A stretch of 46,801 bases of DNA from Candidatus Gastranaerophilales bacterium. Its GTDB lineage: Bacteria > Cyanobacteriota > Vampirovibrionia > Gastranaerophilales > Gastranaerophilaceae. This document shows, one piece after another, positions 7,143-16,300 of this stretch; the stretch's first letter is position 1; each line of letters opens with the position of its first letter. Location of the stretch: positions 1 to 46,801 of the forward strand of contig CALUUP010000012.1 of the NCBI GenBank assembly GCA_944323985.1, in the 5' to 3' direction. The notes below the pieces were generated by a model, which worked only from the letters and a program-made list of their open reading frames with translations, searched no databases and was not told where the DNA came from. A program made the translations under genes and the position numbers.

Positions 7143-8504
7143 ATGGATTTTCAACACCAAACTCTTAGTGGAACTAAATATACTGACGCAGATATCAAAA
7201 AATTAATTGCAGAATATAATGTTCAATTTATTAAATTACAATTTGTAGATATAAACGGACAAGTAAAAAATGTAGCAATACCTTCGGAACATATTGATAG
7301 AATACTTAACAATGATATTATGCTTGACGGCTCATCTATCAAAGGTTTTAGAAACATTGAAACCTCAGATATGTTCTTTTATCCTGATAAAAATACTTTC
7401 CAAATTCTTCCTTGGCAAGAAAGAGATGGTAGAAATTCTGCAAGACTAATCTGTGATATTCATAATGCAGACGGAACTCCTTTTGAAGGCTGCCCTAGAT
7501 GTAATTTAAAAAGATTAATGGCAGAAGCTCAAAAACTTGGCTTATCTATGAATATTGGTCCTGAAGCAGAATTTTTCTTATTTGAAAAAGATGAAGAAGA
7601 TCATATCACAACAAAAACCCATGATAGAGCAGGATATTATGATGTAGGACCAGATGATTTAGGAGAAGCTGTTAGAGCAGATATCGTAAGTACATTACAA
7701 GAAATGGATTTTGATATAGAAGCTTCTCATCACGAAGTAGCTGATGGACAACACGAAGTTGATTTTAAATATTCTGATATTCTAACAACCGCAGACAATG
7801 TTGTAACATTTAGAATTGCAGTAAAAGCTATTGCTGCTCAATATGGACTTCACGCAACATTTATGCCTAAACCTGTCTTTGGAATTAACGGTTCAGGAAT
7901 GCACTGTAATATCTCATTATTTAAGGATGGTAAAAATGCCTTCTATGATGAAAAAGCTGAATATCAACTTTCCGATACTGCAAGATATGCTATAGGTGGA
8001 TTATTAAAACATATTAAAAGTATTACAGCAATTTTAAACCCAACTGTAAATAGTTATAAAAGACTGGTACCAGGATACGAAGCTCCTGTTTATATGGCTT
8101 GGTCACTTGCTAATAGAAGCGCTTTGTTAAGAGTTCCTGCTAAACGTGGAATTTCTACTCGTGTAGAATTAAGATCTCCGGATCCAAGCTGTAACCCTTA
8201 TTTAGCTTTTGCAACTATTCTTGCAGCTTGCCTTGATGGGGTTAGAAATAAAATTGAACCGCCTAAACCGGTTGATGCTAATATTTATAAACTATCAGAA
8301 AAAGAACGCAAAAAAATGAGAATTGAATCTCTTCCTGGTAGTTTAAAAGAAGCTCTTTATTACATGGACAAATCTTTAATAGCAAAAACTGCTCTAGGAC
8401 CTCATATTTTAGATGAATTTACAACTGCTAAAGATATTGAATGGGATGATTTTAGAACTTATGTTTCTCAATGGGAAATTGACAGATATTTAGCCAGATA
8501 TTAA
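7143..8504 (+). CDS. glnA: Glutamine synthetase, type I (GSI-alpha)
   Basis: ATP-dependent ligation of ammonia to glutamate, the main entry of nitrogen into metabolism; cytosolic dodecamer. Visible signatures include FVDINGQVKN in the beta-grasp domain, DGSSIKGF, the metal-binding EAEFFLF, GSGMHCN, the NPTVNSYKRLVPGYEAP catalytic loop and NRSALLRVP. The length of 453 residues and the lack of the NLYDLP adenylylation context place it in the short GSI-alpha group, which is usually feedback controlled rather than adenylylated. The in-frame ATG at 7131 overlaps the ribosome binding site. The ATG at 7143 has TGGAGGT ending 4 bases before it and is the likely true start (protein begins MDFQHQTL). 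The gene is monocistronic, behind a sigma-70-like promoter. Confidence 0.96.
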   Translation: MDFQHQTLSGTKYTDADIKKLIAEYNVQFIKLQFVDINGQVKNVAIPSEHIDRILNNDIMLDGSSIKGFRNIETSDMFFYPDKNTFQILPWQERDGRNSARLICDIHNADGTPFEGCPRCNLKRLMAEAQKLGLSMNIGPEAEFFLFEKDEEDHITTKTHDRAGYYDVGPDDLGEAVRADIVSTLQEMDFDIEASHHEVADGQHEVDFKYSDILTTADNVVTFRIAVKAIAAQYGLHATFMPKPVFGINGSGMHCNISLFKDGKNAFYDEKAEYQLSDTARYAIGGLLKHIKSITAILNPTVNSYKRLVPGYEAPVYMAWSLANRSALLRVPAKRGISTRVELRSPDPSCNPYLAFATILAACLDGVRNKIEPPKPVDANIYKLSEKERKKMRIESLPGSLKEALYYMDKSLIAKTALGPHILDEFTTAKDIEWDDFRTYVSQWEIDRYLARY

Positions 8505-8520
8505 TAAAGAGAAACCTTAA

Positions 8521-8600
8521 AGTTAAGAAGTTGAGTAGTTGAGTAGTTGAGAAGAAGTTAACAATAAACTTCTATTCACTACTCACTATTCACTAGTTAA
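8521..8600 (+). repeat. Composite heptad repeat, copy A
   Basis: Left part: AGTTGAG/TAGTTGA units followed by GAAGAAGTTAACAATAAACT. Right part: TTCTATTCACTACTCACTATTCACTAGT, a run of 7-base CACTATT-like units. The same two-part element appears at 8728-8795 and, inverted, at 19655-19728. Confidence 0.8.
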
Positions 8601-8619
8601 GAAAAAATTAATAATATTT

Positions 8620-8705
8620 GTCATTCCGAATTTATTTCGGAATTTTACACGCTTTTAGTTTTATTTTCTAATTTATAAGACCCTGAAATAAATTCAGGGT
8701 GACGT
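8620..8705. repeat. Double-palindrome intergenic element
   Basis: ATTCCGAA-ttatt-TTCGGAAT type palindrome (8623-8643) and ACCCTGAA-ataaa-TTCAGGGT palindrome (8680-8700) bracket about 36 AT-rich bases. The outer ends read GTCATTCC and GGGTGACG, which are themselves roughly inverted. This is the form of a small non-coding interspersed element. Whether it recurs in the genome cannot be seen here. Confidence 0.6.
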
Positions 8706-8727
8706 AGTATGAGGGGATAAGTTTATA

Positions 8728-8795
8728 AGTTAAAGAGTTTAGAAGAAGTTAATAATAAATTTCTATTCACTATTCACTCATCACTAGTCACTAAT
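8728..8795 (+). repeat. Composite heptad repeat, copy B
   Basis: AGTTAAAGAGTTTAGAAGAAGTTAATAATAAATT followed by CTATTCACTATTCACTCATCACTAGTCACTA. Same order and orientation as copy A. Confidence 0.8.
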
Positions 8796-8806
8796 TATAA
8801 AATTTT

Positions 8807-8824
8807 GGTGCAAAAAATTGCACC
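8807..8824 (-). terminator. Possible terminator hairpin of the coaX operon
   Basis: GGTGCAA and TTGCACC form a 7-pair stem. On the minus strand AAAATTTT follows. It lies about 30 bases after the coaX stop, beyond repeat copy C. The short T run makes it a weak terminator candidate. Confidence 0.45.
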
Positions 8825-8856
8825 CTACTAACTACTCACTAGTCACTAATCACTAG
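8825..8856 (+). repeat. Heptad repeat, copy C (contains the coaX stop codon)
   Basis: CTACTAACTACTCACTAGTCACTAATCACTAG, only the heptad part of the element. The final CTAG includes the TAG stop of the minus-strand coaX gene, so the repeat abuts the coding region exactly. Confidence 0.75.
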
Positions 8857-9608
8857 CTCTTATTTAATTCATATAAAAATCTTAATCCTTCAAGTGTTAA
8901 ACAAGGATTAATAAAATCAAATTCTCTTGTCATATATTTCGATATTAACCCACAAAAACCGCCAGTAGCTACTAAAATAGCTTTTTCACCCAATTCATTT
9001 TCACATTGCGAAATTAATCCTTCTATTGCACAAGCAGAACCCCTTATTACTCCTGATAGAATTGCACTTTCAGTATCGTTACCTATCGCAATTTCTGATT
9101 TATCAGGCTCTATTTTAGGAAGTTTAGAAGTATTCATATTTAAAGCATTTAATTGTAATTTTAGTCCGGGCATTATTACACCACCTAAAAAATTCCCATC
9201 TTTATCCACTATATCAAAAGTGGTAGCAGTACCTAAATCTACTACTATAATAGGTTTGGAATAAAGCATATAAGCTCCGCAAGCATTTGCTATTCTATCA
9301 GAACCCAACTCTTTAGGATTTTTTAATTTTATATTTAAGCCTAATTTTGATTTATTATCTAATAATATAGAATTAATATGAAAAACATTATCACAAGCAT
9401 GCTTAATTTTTTTACTTAATTCATTAACAACAGAAGCAATTATACATCCATCAATACTATATTTTTTAAATAATGAATGTAAAAGAACTTCATACTCTTC
9501 CTGAGGGAGTTCCTTATCAGAAGCAAGCCTAAAAGTTTCTAATATACTTTCGTTTTCAAAAACCCCAAGAGTTATATTTGTATTTCCTATATCCACTGCC
9601 AATAACAT
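8853..9608 (-). CDS. coaX: Type III pantothenate kinase
   Basis: Phosphorylates pantothenate, the first committed step of coenzyme A synthesis; cytosolic ASKHA-fold enzyme that is insensitive to CoA feedback and needs a monovalent cation. Signatures: DIGNTN at residues 6-11 (phosphate loop), GSDRIANACGAY near 102-113 (pantothenate/dimer motif) and VDLGTATTFDIVD near 124-136. 251 residues is the usual length. It is the last gene of a minus-strand operon, and its ATG overlaps the stop of the upstream WYL gene by one base. Its own stop lies inside a heptad repeat copy. No other pantothenate kinase or CoA gene is in the window. Confidence 0.95.
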   Translation of the reverse strand: MLLAVDIGNTNITLGVFENESILETFRLASDKELPQEEYEVLLHSLFKKYSIDGCIIASVVNELSKKIKHACDNVFHINSILLDNKSKLGLNIKLKNPKELGSDRIANACGAYMLYSKPIIVVDLGTATTFDIVDKDGNFLGGVIMPGLKLQLNALNMNTSKLPKIEPDKSEIAIGNDTESAILSGVIRGSACAIEGLISQCENELGEKAILVATGGFCGLISKYMTREFDFINPCLTLEGLRFLYELNKS

Positions 9609-10477
9609 TAAAGTTCTCCATAATTACTTAATGTACTTTCAAGAATAGTTTTAAACTCTTCTCTATAATTTTTTGGAGTCAAAATTTCACATAAATCATC
9701 ATATCTAAATAATCTGGAAAATAAAATATCCTTTACTTCACCATTATTAGAAATTACAATATCTCCATTTTCAAATTTTTGTAAGATTTTTTCATTTTCC
9801 CTTAAAACATACCTTTTAGCCAATTCTCTCTTCATCTTATATGTTACGGTAACATCAGACATTCGAGGAAAAAATTTCTCACTTAAAATACTTAAACCTG
9901 AAACCCTATCACTATTTATTAATTTCTCTCTATTTTTATATAAAACATTAAAAAAAACTCTATCTCCATTTTCTACAAGTTTTAAAGGAGTACAAATATA
10001 TTCTGAACCATTTTTATATAAAAATTTCACTTTCCTACGTTCACACATAGCGTTTTCGAATAATTCCAAACTCATTTTATAAGTACTTTTATCTACTTTA
10101 ATAATTTGTTTGTTAGAGTATTTATTAATTCTTTCTATAAAATCGTCAAAAAATTTACAATATTTTTTTATTATATTTTCTTTAACAACATTCTGTAATT
10201 TTTCCAATAAATCAATATCATTGGAAGTTAAATCCAAACCAAAAGGCATGCTTGCTACAAAATATTTATTTTGAATCTTAGGGATATCAATACCACAATA
10301 TCTACAAGTATTTATATATTTACTAACAACACTATTATTAAATATTGCATCTTTCTCTTTAAAATTTAACCTATCAACAAGTTCATTCATAGTATAATTT
10401 CCTTGCAAAAGAACTTGCAAAGTTTTAATAACTTGCATAGAAGAAATATTTATTTTAGAAGATACCTTATTCTTCAT
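9608..10477 (-). CDS. WYL-domain transcriptional regulator (second of a tandem pair)
   Basis: 289 residues. The N-terminal ~75 residues look like a helix-turn-helix of the type found in WYL regulators (MQVIKTLQVLLQGNYTMNELVDRLNF...VSKYINTCRYCGIDI), followed by a helical linker. About 140-210 forms the ligand-sensing WYL beta domain (ERRKVKFLYKNGSEYICTPL...FFNVLYK), followed by a WCX-like C-terminal domain. WYL proteins bind nucleic acid or nucleotide ligands and control transcription; pairs such as PafB/PafC act together. Its start overlaps the end of the preceding WYL gene by 11 bases, arguing for a functional pair. The target genes are unknown. Confidence 0.7.
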   Translation of the reverse strand: MKNKVSSKINISSMQVIKTLQVLLQGNYTMNELVDRLNFKEKDAIFNNSVVSKYINTCRYCGIDIPKIQNKYFVASMPFGLDLTSNDIDLLEKLQNVVKENIIKKYCKFFDDFIERINKYSNKQIIKVDKSTYKMSLELFENAMCERRKVKFLYKNGSEYICTPLKLVENGDRVFFNVLYKNREKLINSDRVSGLSILSEKFFPRMSDVTVTYKMKRELAKRYVLRENEKILQKFENGDIVISNNGEVKDILFSRLFRYDDLCEILTPKNYREEFKTILESTLSNYGEL

Positions 10478-11399
10478 ATATTTTCCTCATACTTTTTAAT
10501 TTTTGCACAACTTTATCTTTAAACTCTAAAGGCTCTAATACAGTACAATTCATTCCGAAAGATAATATTCTTTGCATAGCAACAAAATCATTATGATACT
10601 CTGCATCTATAATATAACCATTTTCATTCGACTCAATAATATTTTCATCTTCATTAAGCTGCACAACTCCGAAATTTTTCAAATGAAATTTAACTTTAGT
10701 TATTTTACATTGATTATTATCATCACCTATAACCCTTGAAACTATACGTTTTATCCTTTTAAGATTTAAAATTATTGAATCTTTTCTATCAAAATCATAA
10801 CCGTATAAATAAATTTTATCGTTTTTAAACACTAACTTTTGAGCAATAATTTTTTTATAAGATTCTTTAACTTCAGTAGGTTTTTGATAAATAATATCTA
10901 AAACATTTTTATATTTACAATCTTTAAGTAAATCTTCTATTAATTCTACAGAAAAATCTTTAATAAAAGAAATGCCATACAATTGTTCTTTTATTTCATC
11001 ATCATCTACAACGTGCTCAGCAATCTTTTTAAACAATGCATCAAATTCTAATAAAGTTTTAATATCTTCTTTTTCTTTAATAAATTTATACGCCTTATTC
11101 AAGATTAAAATTTCATCCTGAGTAATCTTTAAACCAAAAGGATGCTTAGTAAGTACATACTTAAATCCGGTTTTAGCAGTAGCCTTAGAAATTTCACATC
11201 CCATAGCCCTCAAGGTATTTAAATCAATTCTAATAATATCATCAGAATGTCCTTCTTCCATAATATTATAATGAATAAAAGCATTTCTAATTTCATCAAG
11301 AGTTCTTGGAGCTTGTATAAGTAATCCAACTAATAACAAAGCACGCATGCCGGTTAAAGATATTTGATTTAATTCATTTTTCTGAACTACCTTAAACAC
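10467..11399 (-). CDS. WYL-domain transcriptional regulator (first of a tandem pair)
   Basis: About 310 residues. The N-terminal HTH region reads 'TGMRALLLVGLLIQAPRTLDEI' and 'DLNTLRAMGCEISKATAKTGFKY', the usual form for HTH-plus-WYL regulators. A WYL-type beta domain lies near 180-220 (QKLVFKNDKIYLYGYDFDRKDSI...LKRIKRI), and a WCX-like domain closes the protein. Two GTG codons are possible starts, at 11405 and 11399. AAGGAG (11410-11405) overlaps the first but sits 5 bases before the second, so GTG at 11399 is preferred. It follows engB by 18 bases and overlaps the next WYL gene by 11 bases. The pair resembles PafB/PafC in arrangement, though that identity is not established. Confidence 0.7.
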   Translation of the reverse strand: MFKVVQKNELNQISLTGMRALLLVGLLIQAPRTLDEIRNAFIHYNIMEEGHSDDIIRIDLNTLRAMGCEISKATAKTGFKYVLTKHPFGLKITQDEILILNKAYKFIKEKEDIKTLLEFDALFKKIAEHVVDDDEIKEQLYGISFIKDFSVELIEDLLKDCKYKNVLDIIYQKPTEVKESYKKIIAQKLVFKNDKIYLYGYDFDRKDSIILNLKRIKRIVSRVIGDDNNQCKITKVKFHLKNFGVVQLNEDENIIESNENGYIIDAEYHNDFVAMQRILSFGMNCTVLEPLEFKDKVVQKLKSMRKIYEE

Positions 11400-11417
11400 A
11401 AACACTCCTTATAGAAA

Positions 11418-11990
11418 TTAATTACAAAGATTTATAAAATATTCAATAGTTTTTTCACAATATCTTCTATTTATAGCAGAAAAAGGTAACACATCTCCAC
11501 CAAATTCCTTTTTAATTTTAGCAATAACACTTAAATGTTTTCCATTTGGCACATAATCCATTTTAGTCACAAGAGTAAAAATAGGTAAATTATAATTTTC
11601 AACCCACTCTCTCATCTGAAAATCATTTTTTTGAATATCGTGTCTAGCATCAATAAACTGTACAAGAGATTTTATTTGTTTTCGATTAAGCAAATATTCT
11701 TCTAAATATTTTTGCCATTTAGCTTGAGCTTCTCTAGAAACCTTAGCATAACCATATCCCGGTAAATCAGCAATCATGAAAACATCCGAAAAATTAAAAA
11801 AATTAATCAATCTTGTTTTACCTGGTGTATTAGACGTTTTAGCTAATTTTTTGTTATTACAAAGAGCGTTGATAAAAGAAGATTTCCCAACATTAGAACG
11901 ACCAAGCAGCGGGAATTCAGGCATTTGAAAATCCGGACATTGTGATAGCTTTTCTGCACTTATTATAAAATTAGCATTAAGCTGATTCAT
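11418..11990 (-). CDS. engB: Ribosome biogenesis GTPase EngB (YsxC/YihA)
   Basis: Essential GTPase for late assembly of the large ribosomal subunit. The G motifs are clear: G1 GRSNVGKSS, G2 region TSNTPGKTR, G3 DLPGYGYAK, G4 TKMD (usually TKxD) and a G5-like FSA. The longer reading from 12011 would overlap the upstream gene by 35 bases. The ATG at 11990 (protein begins MNQLNANFII) has an AAAGGGAAA site upstream and overlaps by only 14 bases, so it is chosen, giving 190 residues, normal for the family. It is the second gene of the minus-strand operon ending with coaX. Confidence 0.94.
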   Translation of the reverse strand: MNQLNANFIISAEKLSQCPDFQMPEFPLLGRSNVGKSSFINALCNNKKLAKTSNTPGKTRLINFFNFSDVFMIADLPGYGYAKVSREAQAKWQKYLEEYLLNRKQIKSLVQFIDARHDIQKNDFQMREWVENYNLPIFTLVTKMDYVPNGKHLSVIAKIKKEFGGDVLPFSAINRRYCEKTIEYFINLCN

Positions 11991-12237
11991 GTTCTTTTTC
12001 CCTTTGTTCAATTTCTTGTTTTAATTTCGCACGATGATTAACTATAGATAATAACTTATATAATTTTTCATTATTTACAACCGTAATCTGAGCTTTGTTT
12101 TTCATCAAACTTACATCAATAGAAGGTTTATTTTCAAATATATTTTCTGTTTGTATACTTACTATTTGAATAAAATTATCCCTTAAAATACTAAGGGGCT
12201 CTTTTAAAAATGTTTCAAACGTCTTAAATATATTCAT
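11977..12237 (-). CDS. Small orphan protein upstream of engB
   Basis: 86 residues, family not recognised. The N-terminal part alternates hydrophobic and polar residues (FKTFETFLKEPLSILRDNFIQIV), the middle resembles a short beta segment (PSIDVSLMKNKAQITVVNNEK), and the C-terminus is a charged helix (RAKLKQEIEQREKEHE). No signal peptide or membrane helix. It is the first gene of the operon with engB, the WYL pair and coaX, and its stop overlaps engB. The layout vaguely recalls small DUF721/DciA-like proteins, but the match is too weak to name it. Confidence 0.55.
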   Translation of the reverse strand: MNIFKTFETFLKEPLSILRDNFIQIVSIQTENIFENKPSIDVSLMKNKAQITVVNNEKLYKLLSIVNHRAKLKQEIEQREKEHESA

Positions 12238-12270
12238 CTTTTTCTACTTCAAACTTTATTACAAATATTG

Positions 12271-12276
12271 TATAAT
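12271..12276 (+). promoter_or_regulatory. -10 box of the xer gene
   Basis: A perfect TATAAT 27 bases before the ATG at 12304, in the short divergent gap between the engB operon and the recombinase gene. No convincing -35 is visible. Confidence 0.5.
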
Positions 12277-12303
12277 AGATTTAAATAAAAGTAAACGTAA
12301 GTT

Positions 12304-13215
12304 ATGGATAGTAAAGAAAAAGAATATATCGAAAATTTTAAAAATTATTTAAGTATAGAAAAAAATTTTTCTGAACATACGTTAAGTGCTTATTGTTCGG
12401 ATGTTGTAAGTTATATTCTTTGGTTAAATAATACAAGTTGTATAACAGTAGATTTCAATAAATTAAGAGAATATTTACATTTTATACAAAGATTTGATTA
12501 TAAAAAAACAACCATCGCAAGAAAAATAGCTTCAATACGTACATTTTATAAATTTTTATACAGAGAGCGATACATAGATACAAATCCTGCTATATCATTA
12601 TCCGCACCTAAGCGTCCTAAATCATTACCAAAATTTTTAACACCGGATGAAGTAGAACAAATTTTAAATAACGTAAAAATTGATACCCCTGCCGGATTTA
12701 GAAACAGGGTTATTTTAGAACTTTTATGGGCTACCGGAATGAGAGTTTCAGAATTAAGTAACCTCAATTTTGGAGATTTAAATATTGAAGAAAATGAAAT
12801 AAGAGTTTTTGGTAAAGGTGCAAAAGAAAGAATTGTGCTAATCTCGGATAGGGCAAAAAAATATTTAATACAATATATCGATTCGGCAAGAAAACTTATT
12901 GCGCCTGAATATGATAATGGTGAAATTAATGATAATACTCCATTATTTATAAATAATACCGGATATAGATTACAAAATAAGACAATAAGAAAAGTAATAA
13001 ATGAAACAGTTGAAAGAATTGAACTTCCTAAAAAAGTAACGCCTCACGTATTTAGACACAGTTTTGCTACAAAACTTATCGAAAATGGAGCTGATTTAAG
13101 AGTCGTTCAGGAACTTTTAGGACACGCAGGGATTTCAAATACACAAATTTATACGCACATTTCAATGAAACATATGAAAGACGTATATGAAGCTGCTCAT
13201 CCTCATGGAAGTTAA
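12304..13215 (+). CDS. Tyrosine recombinase of the XerC/XerD type
   Basis: Resolves chromosome dimers at dif, or acts as a chromosomal integrase of the Xer type. 303 residues, the normal Xer length. The N-terminal SAM-like core-binding domain covers residues ~8-92 and the catalytic domain ~110-290. All catalytic residues are visible: R147 (ATGMRVSEL), K171 (GKGAKER), H248 and R251 (HVFRHSFAT), H274 (LLGHAGI) and Y283 (TQIYTH). No attachment site, cargo gene or phage gene is next to it, so a housekeeping Xer role is the better reading. Sequence alone does not let me choose XerC over XerD. It is preceded by a TATAAT. Confidence 0.93.
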   Translation: MDSKEKEYIENFKNYLSIEKNFSEHTLSAYCSDVVSYILWLNNTSCITVDFNKLREYLHFIQRFDYKKTTIARKIASIRTFYKFLYRERYIDTNPAISLSAPKRPKSLPKFLTPDEVEQILNNVKIDTPAGFRNRVILELLWATGMRVSELSNLNFGDLNIEENEIRVFGKGAKERIVLISDRAKKYLIQYIDSARKLIAPEYDNGEINDNTPLFINNTGYRLQNKTIRKVINETVERIELPKKVTPHVFRHSFATKLIENGADLRVVQELLGHAGISNTQIYTHISMKHMKDVYEAAHPHGS

Positions 13216-13242
13216 CAAAGAAAATCATCTACATACATTACA

Positions 13243-13270
13243 CAAAAAAAAGCTGTCATTTAAGACAGCT
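13243..13270 (-). terminator. Rho-independent terminator of the pilus operon
   Basis: AGCTGTC (13251-13257) and GACAGCT (13264-13270) form a 7-pair stem, and on the minus strand eight T follow (plus A at 13243-13250). It lies 39 bases past the usher stop. The convergent xer gene may also use the hairpin, but the T run favours the minus strand. Confidence 0.75.
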
Positions 13271-13308
13271 GTTACACATATGTGTTTTTATGTTAAATAG
13301 AACTTTGT

Positions 13309-16300
13309 TTATAGAGATAAAGTTTTATACTCTAAATTTTGATTTTTTACATCCGTAGGATTGAAGTAATCGAATGGGATATAAACATCAATTTCGCTTT
13401 TAGCCGGAAGTTTTTCCAAAGCATAAGCATCTATGAATTTTTCATCCAGTTTAAGTTTATATTTACCCGGAGCAAGACCTGAAATATAGAATTGTCCTGT
13501 TTCATTAACAGTCGAATAGTTAATTTCTTCGCCTTTATCATTAAGAATAACGACAACGAAATCTGTAATTTTCAAATCACGTTCGAAATCATCAGAAATT
13601 TTTAAAACACCTGAAACAGATCCTACAGTACTTGCTAAAGGTAATTCAAGTTTTGTTGTTAAACCTTTATCAATTTTAATTGTTTTAGAAATTAAATCAT
13701 TAGTCATTGGAGAAACTGTAATAGGAAGTGAATTCATATCAAGTCCAACTTGATAAACACCGCTTGTTAAAGTTGCAGAAGCAACTCTACCTGATTTATT
13801 TGTATATTCTAAATCACTAGACCAACTTGTAACAAGAGGAATATCTTTCATAGGGATATCGATATTCTTATCATATTTTCCGTTTTTGTTAGTATCAATA
13901 AATACAATAGCTTCAAAAATACCTTTATCTTCATTTTCATCCCCAATAGATTTCAAGCCGTGAGAGAACAATTGGAATGCATCGTTAAAGATAAAGTTCA
14001 CAGAATGTCTGCTGGTTGTAGGCATAAACATGTTATCAATAAAATATCCTCCGTTTTTGGAATATTGATAACCTAAAGTAATCATCTGTCCTGATTTAGC
14101 ACGATAACCTAAATTAACGTTAAAATCATTTCCGCCTTGTCCGTAGTATCTAAAGCCCCAGCCTAATCCAAGAGTAATTCTTTTCCAAGTTGGGAAAGTA
14201 TAACCGAAACGAAACATATTATAATCATTTTTGTATCCGGAAGCTTCATAATCTACAAAACTATGACCAAAAGTTATTTTACCTTTGTTATTAGGAATTG
14301 GCATATGTAACATTGCATAAGTGTCAGCGTATTTTGAATCATAATTTCTATTTATTGTAGAAGGTTCATCATATTTAGTATCATAAACACTTTCTCTTCT
14401 TCCGACTTCAACTTTAGCCCATTTTTTTATATCTCGTGAAACATTAAAATCATAGTAATAATTCTTATTTCTTCCAATATCATTTTCACCATGTCTATAG
14501 AAAGAATTAAATCTAACATTTGCTACTTTAGGAATTCTGGTACTAGCATTAATATTAGCTTCGTCAAAAGCAATAGTTCCTCCATAATATCTATGATTCA
14601 TATTAGAATAATATTTATTATATCCGCCTGAAACATTGGTAGAATTAAAACTAACTCCTGCTTGAACTCTACCACCTGTTCTATCATTTTTAGAAGTCGC
14701 ATCTGTGCTTGCTATGTAAAAATCAGGAGAAGTATTATAAAGTTCAATCCTTCCGTTAGCATTTTTAGGTTTCAAAAATTTCCATTTATATTTTGTTAAA
14801 TCTTTAGAATATTCACCTGTACCTTTTACAATATAACCGGCATGGGTTGCTTCTTCTCTAACATCATTAGCGACAGAAACACCTGCTGTTCCTCTTAATT
14901 TTAAATTAGGATCTGTTTTACTTACGTATTCTATACTGTTAAGAGAAGTAGCACCTTCCAGGTAATTAACATTTTTTTGAGTACCTGTAACTAATAAAGC
15001 ATCATTCGTAGGAATAGTATAGAAAACACTTGAACCATTTTTCTCATAAATTTTATCACCAGTTAGACGAGATTCAAAAGTTAAATTATCTTTAATACCA
15101 TATTGATAATCAACCCCCGCAGTAACTTTTTTGTTATTACCTCTATAAATATTAGAACCATCTCTAAATAAGCGGTTTTGATAACCCCAAACACCTGCAT
15201 AAGCACTTGCTCTTTGTTCTTTTTCAAAAGGTTTATCACCATAGAGTGAATATTTTTCTTCCTGAACTAATTCTACGGATCCGTCTTCATTAACTTCTTC
15301 CACTTTAACTGATTGAATTTTAGATGGCAAATTCATTTCAGAAAGTGACCAATAACCTGCATAAGTATTTAAAAGGACAGGTTCTGCTCCGTTAATAGAA
15401 ACTCTTACAATACTAGTAGGTTTAACATAACCGCTTAATTTATAAGCAGGAGTTCTATCATAATCATAATTCCAAATTTGAGCCCCAAAAATATTAGTAC
15501 CAATCTGAGCGTCAACGTCACTTCTACCCTTTACACGACCTAATTCATAATAATATTTATCTTTACCTGTTTCTTTATCTTTAATACTGTTCATATAAGT
15601 AGCAGTTAAACCGCCAAACATAAAAGCTTCTTGACGATAATGGAACATATTAGCTTCAGCACGATATTTCCCACCAAAAGCATTACCACCGATACTAATT
15701 GCAGTATTTCCTGAAATAGTATCATTGATATTATGATAATTAACCCCTTTTGTAGACATATTATCATTTATCATGTTGTTATGAAGCCCGATAGTGTTTA
15801 AAGAAATAACACCGTTCTTTTTAGGAGTAACAACGTCAGGATGAGCTTTTGGAGATTTATCATCATTTATTGAATTTGTACTTGTGTGTAAAACGTGAAC
15901 ATCACGACCGACTTCAGCACTTATTGTAAGAGTAGAATAATCAGTAGTAAGTTTTATTCCCATAATTTTTTCAGCGGTGGAAGCTTGGATAAATGCTTCA
16001 TTAAAAACATTATCCATAATTCCTTGATTTAAAAATATAGGAATTCGTTTTTGTGTAATTTGGTCATTAATAAATACACCTTTGTTATTAATAACCCCGT
16101 TTAAACCGTCATAAGTAGTAAAATTAATAACTTTATTAACTCTATCAGCAGTATAATGAATATCAAATAAATCAGCAAGTTGCTTAAAAGGCACAAGTAT
16201 TTCTGCACCGTCAGTTATCATAAGCTCTACATCTTCATAAACTTTATTATTAATAGTTATATATGAAATTGTTGAATCATTAGCTAGAACTGACGGACAA

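Larger units (their letters stand above)
8505..8852. other. Repeat-filled intergenic region between glnA and coaX
   Basis: This 348-base gap holds no gene. It consists of three copies of the composite heptad repeat (8521-8600, 8728-8795, 8825-8856), a double-palindrome element (8620-8705) and a hairpin (8807-8824) that may terminate the coaX operon. Confidence 0.8.

Noticed and set aside
8521-8856. Possible CRISPR array between glnA and coaX
   Set aside because: Repeats are short heptads without unique spacers of constant length, and no cas gene is present.
12304-13215. Integrase of a mobile element or integrative island
   Set aside because: Length and residues match housekeeping Xer recombinases, and no attachment repeats, phage or conjugation genes flank it.
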